From: Antedon mediterranea
Lineage: Eukaryota > Echinodermata > Crinoidea > Comatulida > Antedonidae
Reading direction: 5' to 3'
Length of the DNA stretch: 64,000 nt
Assembly (NCBI RefSeq): GCF_964355755.1
Contig: NC_092673.1
Coordinates: forward strand, 35,969,648-36,033,647
Part shown: positions 11,979 to 23,000 of the stretch, one piece after another
Position numbering within the stretch: position 1 is the first letter of the stretch
How the letters are laid out: each line of letters opens with the position of its first letter
Notes under the pieces: generated by a model
Told to the model about the DNA's origin: nothing
What the model saw: the letters and a program-made list of their open reading frames with translations, nothing else
Database searches by the model: none
Made by a program: the position numbers and the translations under genes

Positions 11979-14880
11979 ATAGAACATATTTCTCTGTGTA
12001 AAAAAGCCGATTTACGCACATTACATAATGGAACTATTTATTTTCTATTTAATAATAAAAAAATAGAAATGGATTAGTGAAAGAGTTTCAACCACAACCT
12101 ATAGCATGGTCTCCATATTATATAAAGACTTTATTTGGAGGAAATTATAAAAATTTAAAAACAGAAAAATCAAATTTCACTAAATTGTTTTTGTCGAAAC
12201 TGACGAGATTAGTTCAATAGAGCTTGCATATTTGAACAACATCGAGTATTTATTATACATTGTTCTCATTGTATATAATGCTGTACATTATCAATTATTA
12301 AGTCTCCATGGCTGTACTGGTATAACATCTGAAAATCATAATCTAACTACTGTATATCTGGCATACTGTACTTTTAATGCGTTGTGTTGCAATAATTGTG
12401 TGGATAAATAATGAACTATCTTTTAGTACATGTTACTGTATGTTCAGTTTAAAGGTATTACTTGGATATATCACTATGTGACCAAGCTTTAAGCTTGGTT
12501 CCCTCTAGGATGCAACGCAAAGATGTAAAGCAACATAAATGATTTGACCAATCACAAGCAATGGATTATTCAAACAGTGGCTCATTGGTCAACTCACTTG
12601 CGTTGCATGTATGTCCTTGTATAACGTCTCTAGTGGGAACCATGCTTTATTATTAGCCTATTCATTTAATCATTCTAAGTAAAGTTAGCTTTACCGCAAA
12701 CTTATAGTGTTTATTAACAATTCTGCGTGAAAGCCAGTGTAATTATCATCAATAAATGTTTGCTCTGTAGGAAGTGTGCTGGAAATGATAAACACACATG
12801 CCAACACCTTGGTTTTATTATTATGTTGTATCAACAACAGTAGATTTAGTAATTGCTTATTAATATCAAACTATGTTTATAGTGTTGAGGAAGCAAATGG
12901 GATTGAATTAAAATAGTGGTAGTATTTATATTCTCATGATTTCCTGCATATAAATGCAATATGATAAATATTTAACTCATTATTTACTGTGAATTTAAAG
13001 GGAATGTTTGGAGTTGCTGACAATGTTAATGGGATAGTTAATGCATATTACACATATACACATTTCCATTACTTACATTGAACAAAATAAATGAACCATC
13101 ACAATTACTATATTCATTGCTATAATTTATTATCATCATTTAATCACTGTGTAAATTAAATGGTGCAATCATAAATTGTACCTTGTACACTAGCAGCAAC
13201 TCAACTTAATTTAAAAACTTAAACCATTATTAATGTGGGTCCTATTTAATCTACCATGTTATTTCACTTCAATAATTTGTCATGTTCTTTACTTTAATTA
13301 TTTATTTTATTTATTAAAGATTAGTAAAGCTCTGTCTACACCATCAAACTTTATGTGACAAAAAAATGTGATGTGCCCAAATCATGGACATGATGATGTC
13401 ATATTATTACCATATGGGCACATCATACTTTTTTGTAATACTGTACTAGCTTGATAGTGTAGACAGAGCTTAAGAATCTTTTTACTCAGGATTTTTATTG
13501 TAAAAGGTGGTAACATTCTTAAACATTTGTATTACCTATTATTTATTTTTATTATCTATTCAGTAATCGTAATCTTACGAGTTGTTATAGAAATTGAAAA
13601 ATTAATTTTCTTTGCGATATTGATGAGATAGGTATAATGTGTGTGTTCACCAAAAGTAAAAATAAACTTTAAAATATGTAAATAAGATTAATATTATTGA
13701 AGGTAATTGGTCATTGGCAAGCGTGTTGCCATGGCAATAAATCATACACTGTATATACTTAGTAAAAATATAGATAATATAGTAAATGAAGATCCGTGGT
13801 TTATTTTTCTGTATTTATCTGTAAAATTTATGAATGCATTTTTAAAAGGTTTGAGCATTTGTTTTAGTAGGTGTTGTGCAACCTATCCCTGGCATAGGTC
13901 ATAGTTCAGATTAAAGAAAGGTGGTGTAAATAATATTTTTATACACTGGTTGCAGTGTATTTGAGATAATGAAGAAGAAAGGCTTTTAATTTGAAATGTG
14001 CTATTTTCTTGAATAAATATATTTGAAAAGCTTCTCTTTGTATTTTTTGATGTTTTTTTCACATTGTAAAGCAGTAAACATTGTACTAAAAACAGAGCTC
14101 AAGTTCTTTGGACCAAACAGGTACTACAATTTAAAGATTTAAATTCATAAATGAAGTTAAATGTTTACTTTTACAATTAGCCCTTGTTTACTTTATTTAT
14201 TTTATACAGTTTCTTTCTTGAATTATTGTTGTTAGATCAAAATTTATGCATTTTTTGTGAAAGCTGTGAATAAAGTTGAAAGTTAGTTATGAAAATATAG
14301 AAGATTATTTAACTTGACTCACATTAAAAATCAATACACTTAGTAGATGCTTTGAACTTGAGACTATGCTATCTAGATAACTGACAAAGAATATAATTAT
14401 CCAAGCTGACGTACATTTGCTTGCATCATGAGGGAGATAAAACCCTGATGTTGTTCATTTTATCATATTTGACACTTGAGCTCAAATAGAATAAACCAGC
14501 AAGATAGTGTTGCCATGGTAGTTATATAAAAGTAATTGTAGTGATCATATTATTTAACAATCTTTAGTATCCAGGTTTTTATCTTTTGACATTGTCCCTA
14601 TTGGACATACAGTAAATGATTTACCCATACTAACTACTTCCCACAACGCGATTAAAAAATACCTCACTTTTGATTTTGAAACAGCCACGTCAGCACGTAA
14701 CACAAAAGCTCTGCAATACCAGATTTATAAAGGTACATTTTAACACTAATTTTTGTACAATAGGAATTAATGAACACAATATTATAACAATTACTGATAA
14801 TCACAATCCAGTAGAAAAGATTAGTATCAGCATTAAAAATATAATCACCAAATAAAAAAAAAAATTATATTTTACTAATT
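11979..14880. other. CREBRF 3' flank / 3' UTR and spacer
   Basis: No supported gene. AATAAA-like signals occur soon after the stop and again near 12750 and 13087, so the 3' UTR may be long, but the poly(A) site cannot be chosen by eye. A MITE lies at 13328-13473. Short open frames here have no recognisable domain. Confidence 0.6.
13328..13473. mobile_element. MITE, AGCTCTGTCTACAC family, with TAA duplication
   Basis: AGCTCTGTCTACACCATCAA on the left and TTGATAGTGTAGACAGAGCT on the right are each flanked by TAA. The core is shortened relative to other copies. Confidence 0.85.
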
Positions 14881-14884
14881 ACAG

Positions 14885-15447
14885 GATGGAAACAGCTAGT
14901 AACAATACAGAATTGGCAAAGAAACCAGAAGTGAAATGTATTTGTGAAACGAAAGAGGTTGAACATTACTGCCAGGAATGTGAACATTACTTGTGCAACA
15001 CCTGTAGCAAACCATATAAACTACTTCCAACAACCAAAAAACATACTCTACTCTCAGCAGGCAATGACGCCACATCAAGTTTGCTGTACACCACGTATAT
15101 AGGGAACTGTTGAGTTTCTCCAAACTCGAATAGCACATTATTGAACTGTTTGTAGAAAGTTGAAAGTTGGACATAAAACATCCATCCAAGTAAAGACATC
15201 TTGACTTTTTTCCTATTTTGGACGGGAAAGAAAATTCAGGTCCGACTCGGGTAAAATGAAGATTATCAAACATGCAGAAAAACTACTCTTAAACGAAAGA
15301 ATCACAAACGTCAGCAAGGATATCGAAAAATGTAAACGGAAAGTTTCTGACCCGACTTTCCTAAATATTTCTTCTAGATCTAACTCAGAGATATGTGACT
15401 TTTCCAGTCTGAAATTTCCTAGAAAAGACAGGATCTTAGTTTTTTAG
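14885..15447 (+). pseudogene. Broken TRIM-like B-box zinc-finger fragment
   Basis: From ATG 14886 a 75-residue frame contains a B-box-like spacing: CICETKEVEHYCQECEHYLC, then NTC and a downstream H before TLLSA. B-boxes of TRIM proteins have this C-x-C/H pattern. The frame stops at 15111-15113. A second short frame, 15256-15447, is lysine- and glutamate-rich (LLLNERITNVSKDIEKCKRK), like the start of the TRIM coiled coil, and also stops. The acceptor-like TTACAG just before the ATG could make it an exon, but no partner exons, RING domain or complete coiled coil are seen. Decayed TRIM copy is the best reading. Confidence 0.5.
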
Positions 15448-16077
15448 ATCTAAAAAACTTAAACTCCAGAGGATGACAATTTCTATCAATCATCACTCAG
15501 ATCTTTCCATAGTTGCCATTTCTGGCATTATTAATATTATGCGTTTTGGCATTATTTAGAGGCCCACTGCATCTGGCATAATGCCGCGGCATTATTTATC
15601 CGTTTTTAGTATAATCTGGCAAAATGTTGTGTTTTTTGAACAACTTAAAAAATAATATACCACAGAAAAAAAATTATTTTTTGTTTAATCTTGCAATTTC
15701 GTAGGCCTACATATCACCTTACACAATATCATATCGTACAAAACAGGTCTATCAGGTTTTTTCGTAGGCCTACAATAGTGCATCCATCCTTTTGTTTCGG
15801 ACTCGGTCGACTCTTCGGATAGGAAGGCTGCTCATAAACTACCATGTGTGCGATAGGCAGCACAACGAAACCGACGAGGCTAGCCGTGATTGACAAATTA
15901 TATATTGTATTGTCGATCAGCGTTGCTTGATGGGCTACCTCCATGAAACATGGTTAAATAAGAACAATATGAAACGAAATTATAAGTCTATAGGACCAGC
16001 CCACCAATAGAGTTGCCCGGAAATATGGAAAGAATAATACAAGACTCCAGGACCAGCCCCTGCCTAACCTAAATTAA
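15448..16077. other. Spacer with no supported gene
   Basis: The stretch 15520-15640 repeats the word TGGCATTATT/TGGCATAAT. The same word recurs near 59955-60215. Minus frames such as 15944-15729 show no domain. Confidence 0.4.
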
Positions 16078-16185
16078 CTTAACTCTCTAAATATCTCTCT
16101 TTCAAAATAAAAGAAAAACATTTTATATTAAAAAAAAAAAGAAATCTGTAAAGATTCGAACCCCAGTTAGTAGAGCTGAGAGAAT

Positions 16186-16545
16186 CCCCGGGGGCAGGAA
16201 CCTAGCAGATCCCCTCATTTAGTTTGAAAGTAATCTCGAAAAGAAGTTCATCTGGAAAGGCCCAAGAATACTAAAAAATGAAGGAGTACATTTGGTGGTG
16301 CCACACTGTTAAATTTAAATTTTTGTGCTAAACATAACATTTACATCATCAAAAATCGGGTGGCGAAAGCCACAGACAAATAAAAGATGTTATCGTGTGC
16401 TCTTCCCCCGCCTCAGCACTAATGCCAATTGAAGCCAAATGTACTCCTTCATTTTTTAGTATTCTTGGGCGGGCTTCCTTTCCAGATGGACTCCTTTTCG
16501 AGACTTTCAAACAAAATGAGGGGATCTGCTAGGTTCATGCCCGGG
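16186..16545. repeat. ~110-bp inverted repeat (imperfect palindrome)
   Basis: The arm at 16186-16295 (CCCCGGGGGCAGGAACCTAG ... GAAGGAGTACATTT) is mirrored at 16436-16545 with small differences, around a ~140-base centre. Transcripts would fold into a long hairpin. The 146-codon plus frame at 16429 crosses one arm and shows no domain. Confidence 0.85.
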
Positions 16546-16994
16546 GAAATTATTTTTTTACAAGATTTTAATAATCTTCTAAATGTAAAGATCAACAACA
16601 ATCAACAGTGTGGCGTGTTGACCGCAATGACTAACAATACCATCTTCCCCACTACACCTGCACCAATTCATTTGCATAATAACGCACGGCATACCAACTG
16701 TTCAATATTTTTGTATAGGGGTAGCAATCAATGGGTTGGTTGGATGGCCAGGCTTGTTCAGGCTGCTATTGTTCATCATTTAATTCATTCATCAGTTGTT
16801 TTGATTTCTCATTATTATCAATTATTCACTAATAATTCAATATCATTTATTCATGCTCAAACACAGTAAAATGTAGTACATGGTTTGAAATCCTTTTCGT
16901 TTTTTCAAAGTTAAAAATTCACAACAAATTGTGAAAATTATTTATTACAATAATGCATATGTATTTAAATAAATAGAGAGAATACACTAGCCAG

Positions 16995-18879
16995 CAGTGG
17001 TGGCGCCAGCGGGGGGGCTACGGGGGCTCTAGCCCCCTCGTCGGGGAGCCTAGCCCCCCCGTCGGGGAACACGGGTACTTTTTGTCGGGGAATATAACAT
17101 ACAGTAAAAAAAATTCACGTTCACTTCATATAGCTTCAGCGCCTAGAAAACCACGACGTTCCATTGACCGTGAGAGTACGTCAGAGGGCTATTATGCATT
17201 CGTTATTGCCAGAGATCTAACTACTAAACAATAGCTAGTACGCACTTGTTTGGCGGTATCCCTTTGTACGAATCGTTCACCGTTGGGTCGAGACGCGTGA
17301 TATCATGTTCCATCCAGGGACCAAAATGTGTAATGTAGTTATTTTCCAGGCGAAGTTTACCGACGGTTACCGAAGGGAACACGGGTACTTTTTATCGGGG
17401 AATATAATATACAGTAAAAAACGTTCGCGTTCACTTGGTAGCTTCAGCTTCTAGAAAACCGCGACGTTTCATTGACCGTGAGAGTACGTCAGAGTGCTAT
17501 TATGCAATTTATATGCATTCATTATTGCCAGCGATCTTACTACTAAACATTAGCTAGGTACGCACTTGTCTGGCGGTATCCCTTTGTACGAATCGTTCAA
17601 CGTTGGGTCGAGACGCGTGATATCAAGTTCCATCCAGGGACCAAAATGTGTAATGTAGTTATTTTCCAGGCGAAGTTTACCGACGGTTCGGATACTTTTT
17701 GTCGGGGAATATAATTCGTTCGCGTTCACTTCGTAGCTTCAGCGCCTAGAAAACCTCGACGTCTCATTGACCGTGAGAGTACGTCAGAGTGATATTATGC
17801 ACTTTATATGCATTCATTATTGCCAGCGATGTAACTTACTACTAAACAATAGCTATAGGTACGCACTTGTCTGGCGGTATCCCGTTGTACGAATCGTTCA
17901 ACGTTGGGTCGTGATATCATGTTCCATCCAGGGACCAAAATGTGTACTGTAGTTATTTTCCAGGCGAAGTTTACCGACGGTTACGTCGTGTACTGTGTCG
18001 ACGTGCGCTACACTACAGCAAAAACGAATTATGTTAATTGTTCGTATGTTCACCAATTTTTTAATTTACAAGTAACCTTCTGTACCGTGGGGCACCTAAA
18101 ATAAATATTTCATCCATTACTAAACAAAAAAACATGCCATTTTCGCTTAGCCAACATCTTATTATAGCTAAGTTATTAAATGTTCAATGTCCTGATGTCA
18201 TGAATTTCTCTCACCACTCGGAAGTCCAGATGGTACGCAGGCATACACTTGGGAGGAATAAACTTATTTCCCCGACTGAAAAAGGTCTACGCTTGCGTTT
18301 TTTAAGCCTCTGGGCCTGATGTTTCCAAAGTATAAAATGCAATTTTTTGAAGACCTGCAGCTCTAGTTTTAAACATTTTCTTAGCTCAGCCCCAACAATA
18401 AAGCTGGTCATATTTCGAAGTACAAGAAGTGCATTTTCCGGGACCTAACATCTCTATTTTTCAAACACTTCTTAGCTCAGTCACAACCATGATAGGGACT
18501 TATATATTTTGTTTCATGTTTTGAAGTATAATAAGTCCAATTTCCAGGACCTCCAACTCTATTTTTCTAAATTTTCTTTGAACTTTTATTTTTTAAATTG
18601 AAAAATATGGATTGAAACAGTCATCGCGCATCGTTTTTTTGCACGCAGTATTTTATATATGCATTATAAAAAATGGAAAAAATGGCTACCCTAAATCGGA
18701 TTAAAATGACCTCAAATGACGCTAGAACGCGTTGCTTCCGGGGGCTTCGCCCCCTGGACCCCCACCGGGGGCCCTTGGCGGCCCCCTGGCCCCCCGCCTT
18801 GTGATGCTCGCTTCGCTCGCATAGCCCCCTCGTCGGGGAATGTAGCCCCCGCGTCGGGAAGATCCTGGCGCCACCCCTG
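16995..18879. mobile_element. Non-autonomous hAT-type transposon with 8-bp target duplication
   Basis: CTAGCCAG occurs at 16987-16994 and 18880-18887. Between them the 1,885-bp element starts CAGTGGTGGCGCCAG and ends CTGGCGCCACCCCTG. An 8-bp duplication and CAG...CTG-like termini are the hAT signature. The inside has three degenerate ~310-bp tandem units beginning near 17067, 17380 and 17690 (TACTTTTTGTCGGGGAATAT; GTACGAATCGTTCAACGTTG) and GC-rich ends with AGCCCCCTCGTCGGGGA. I see no hAT transposase frame, so it is probably mobilised in trans. Confidence 0.88.
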
Positions 18880-18949
18880 CTAGCCAGGCCATCGGCATCT
18901 TTACACATTTCTATTTATTTGTTCCTAATTTTCTAACATAACTTAGGTG

Positions 18950-19262
18950 TTCTTAAACTTGAGGGCGCCAAACCTAAAATTTACGAGATCGGAAAGAGGC
19001 GGGTAGCCAAACAAAAAATGATGGTGTGCTTGCTCCCTTGCCTCTAGCACGGTAAGGCTCTCTCACAGCCTTGTGGTACCACACATCAGATGCTTTGATG
19101 TTATTGCCTCGTGATGTGTGGTGGAAAGGGGGACGTTTAAATCTGTGAACCCCAAACACAGAAGCTCGCATAGCTTTAACTCTTTTCCACCGACCGGCAT
19201 GGGGTTTGAACCCACGATATCGTGTTCCACGACGCTCTACCAACTCAGCTATCCGGCCCTCT
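18950..19262 (-). repeat. tRNA-like SINE or element body
   Basis: Read on minus from ~19260: GGATAGCTGAGTTGGTAGAG (A-box-like) then GGGTTCAAACCCC (B-box-like). The anticodon stem does not pair as in a real tRNA. The body continues TAAAGCTATGCGAGC and ends CTCGTAAATTTTAGGTTTGG plus CGCCCTCAA. The copy at ~59495-59770 shares the body and end. Confidence 0.65.
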
Positions 19263-20036
19263 GGTTTATAGCAAGGTTAAAATAAAACTAGATTCGTTTC
19301 CTCAAAAGTACGTCATGAATAAGCAAATTTAGAATGACGTAATATGAAGCGCGTATAAGACTATACTATTGTCACCTTTCATTAATCGTGTACATTGTGG
19401 CACATAACGGGTAGTGCTCTATTAACTATCGTTGGATTCTCTCAGCTCTCTACGGATTTCTTCTTTTTTTTAAAATAAATATAAAATGTTTTTCTTTTAT
19501 TTTGAAAGAGAGATATTTACACATTTTATAATGATTGTTAAACTGTTATTAGGCCTATTTAATAATGTTATCTATTGAAATATTATTTATTAATCTTATA
19601 AAATGAATATATTTTTAAATTGAGATAATATACAGTCAGTAACATAAAATATAATTCGGATAGTAAAAGTGACATTTGCAATTACCATTTTCGCACTTTA
19701 GATATTGGGAATTATTAGTTTATTACACACAAAACTAAAAATATAAATTTGTAACGACATGGGATAACATTTTTGGCCCACTTTGTGTCAGTTAGGGTTT
19801 TACATACGTTTTTTAATTAGGGCCACATTTTGAGGATTTGTCATTATTTTTCCAATGACAGGCTACGGCATGAATTAAAATTTTATCGCTGGCAACACTG
19901 GATCTCGCGTTTCATGCAATTGGGGGCGCCCTTTACTGTTATTTTCATTTCGTGAATCCTGGAATCCGTGATGCTTAAAATCATATTTAACATAAAAACA
20001 CGCTGAAATGTTATAAATTTGCAGAAAACCCTCACT

Positions 20037-23000
20037 ATGAATGTCGTGCCTAAAACAATTGGAGGTATACTTCATAATTTGAACAAAAATGCATCCGATT
20101 GGTAAGTTATAACATCTGAATTCTAGGCTCATCCAACCAGCAAATTGAACATGCAAGAAGAAAGGAGGGAGAGTGGGAGAGTGATCCCTGTGAGTGACGT
20201 GGAGAAGTCATAATGATTAGGTAGGGCCTAGCTAGTAGGCCTACAGTAGTAGAAACTGATGTTTGCAAGAGGCTTGCAACAGCGACTGGTCTAAATTTAC
20301 TCTCTACTGTCTACACTGTCAAATTTTATGTCACAAAAAAAGTGTATGGACATAATGATGTCATATTACTACTATATTTGGGCATATCACTACCATATTT
20401 GGGCACATCACACTTTTTTGTCAAACTAGTTTGATAGTGTAGACATAGCTTAAATTAAAACTCTGTCTACACTATCAAATTGTATGTGTTTAATATATTT
20501 TAACACCGTCAAACCGTAAATTATTAAACGTAGATTGTTTTTCTTTTATAGGGGATGGCCATCATTGCTTGCATATGGCTGCCAGACGTCTGTTGTAGTT
20601 GTTGACACAAAGACTGTTCAGGTAGTGTGCCTGTATTCATTTGATATACCAAATTGTTGGTAATATACATTAATTCATTCATTGTAATGTAATGTTGTTT
20701 GATTTATATATAGCGCTTATGCACTTGTCAATTGTATGACCCACTATACGACCCCCGGGAGAGGTGCGTCATTTGTCCGATGTGCGTCATACTTTTGAAT
20801 ACCATGACGCACCCATGCGTCAAAAAGGTGACTTACCTTTAGGTGACCATGACGCACCCATTTTGACGCACTGTGACCATGTTGTTTATGATATGGTGGG
20901 TGGTAAAGTGACGGACATTGACACACCTTGTTCATTGATGTGACGTACCATCTAGGTTTTTTGACGCACCCCTGCGTCAGTAATTATTTGTAAATGACGC
21001 ACCTCTCCCGGGGGTCGTATAGTGAGTCATACAATTGACAAGTGCATTATACAATCAAAAGATTGTCCCAAAGCGCTGAGAGAAAAAAAAAAAAGAAATT
21101 ACAAAGAAAAAAGATGCGTTTGTTTAATTATTTTTTATTTTATTTGTTTGAATTAATTATTATTCGTCCGTAAATGAACCAAACAAGACTATCTAACCAA
21201 AACCTTAGAAATAAATAAAGAAAATTGATTGTTATTTCTAGATAATTCAAACACTTGAAAAACACAAGAGTCATGTGACACGAGTGAAGTGGGCACGTGA
21301 AAACTATCATCACACAATTGAGGCGCCATACACCTTACGTCTTGCATCAGCAGATAACTCGGGTCACATCATTGTTTGGGATGTCAGTGAAGCTTGTGAA
21401 AGAAGTAGTTTTTCTGAAGGAAATAAACCAGTCTTAGGTAATAACAATCATGATATATTTTTTAATAATGTTTGTTCTATTTTGTTAGGGTTACATGTTA
21501 GGGTTACATGTTAGGGTTACATGTCTAAAGTACTTGTACTTATTTTGTATCCGATTCCATTATCATTTTATTGTATTTGTATATGTTTATATTTTGATCT
21601 TGGAATAAAAATGTCAATGATTGATTGATTAGATAGTAATATTATGAGTTATTTCTTTTTTCATATCATATCTCAATGATTTTGACATATTACAAAATGT
21701 GTCGAAAAGTCATTAAAATGTTTTTTTTTTCCACAGAGATGGAATGGCTTTCAACACAAGATGCGTCACATGATCTTCTGGTTGCCCTTCACCCACCATA
21801 CTCAATCATTTTATGGAATGTAGCAACTGGCACAAAACTTTGGAAGAAAACATTTACAGATAACATTCTATCTATGACCTTTGACCCATTTGAACCCACT
21901 AACCTTACTTGTAAGTTAACAAAATACTAACATAAGTACAGTACTGTTAACTTAAGTACAGTACTGTTAACTTAAGTACAGTACTGTTAACTTAAGTACA
22001 GTACTGTTAACTTAAGTACAGTACTGTTAACTTAAGTACAGTACTGTTAACTTAAGTACAGTACTGTTAACTTAAGTACAGTACTGTTAACTTAAGTACA
22101 GTACTGTTAACTTAAGTACAGTATTGTTAACTTAAGTACAGTACTGTTAACTTAAGTACAGTACTGTTAACTTAAGTACAGTACTGTTAACTTAAGTACA
22201 GTACTGTTAACTTAATTTGTTCACTAATAATTTTAGTTACTACTACTATTAAGCTTTGTCTACACTTCCAAACTTTATATGACAAAACAATGTGATGTGC
22301 CCATATATGAACATGACGATGTCATATCACTACCATATTTGGGTATATCACTACCATATTTGGGCACATCACATTTTTTTTTCGAAATATTTTTATAGTG
22401 TACCAACATAGAGCTTAAAATTTAATTGGTTGTTTCACTTCGGTTAAATTTTCAATTTTTATATTTAGTGCTGGGAAATGATTGCATTTTGTTTGTCAAC
22501 GATTTTTCCATCGCTAAAGCGCCCTCAAGTAATGGACGTAAATTTTACATTACATGTCCAAGTTCAATCCCATCGTCGTCGGGTAGCAACTCTGCCTCCA
22601 CAGGAGAGAAGAAAAATGGAGGCAAACCAAAAGGAGCATTAAGAAGAGTACGTCTACTTGTTGGTGATAGTAAACCAAAGTGAGGAGTATTACATACTGT
22701 TATGCTTAAATTTTGATTATGAAATTGAATTACAAAAAGAAACATGGCATGGGCATCTTGGAAATAAAAAAGGAATTCTAGTGCACACTTTTTATTGTTA
22801 AATTGTTTTTTTTTATTTGTAAATGTCTAATTTTTCTGCTGTATGTACTGCAATATGTTTTTTTTTATATTTCAATGAGATTTATATCGTATTATTATGT
22901 GTGTATATAATAATATAGTAATATTTTATATTGATTTTTTATATAATTGTAATCAACTCTCAATTCAATTTTTAGAGAGTATGAAATAAAAGCCATAATA

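Larger units (their letters stand above)
16078..19517. mobile_element. Large composite element bounded by ~100-bp inverted repeats
   Basis: The left end (16078 onward) reads TAAATATCTCTCTTTCAAAA then TAAAAGAAAAACATTTTA. The right end (19517 backward) is its reverse complement, and both continue inward through an A-rich run to AGCTGAGAGAATCC. Between them lie a palindrome (16186-16545), a hAT-type element (16995-18879) and a tRNA-like repeat body (18950-19262). A related single copy lies at 59290-59770. It could be one long-inverted-repeat element invaded by others, or two inverted copies of one repeat. No transposase was found. Confidence 0.55.

Noticed and set aside
16429-16869. 146-codon plus frame as a gene
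   Set aside because: It starts inside one arm of a palindromic repeat and has no domain or family match I can name.
19190-19262. A true tRNA gene on minus
   Set aside because: A- and B-box-like words and a partial acceptor stem are present, but the anticodon stem does not pair, and the sequence continues into a repeat body shared with 59.5 kb.
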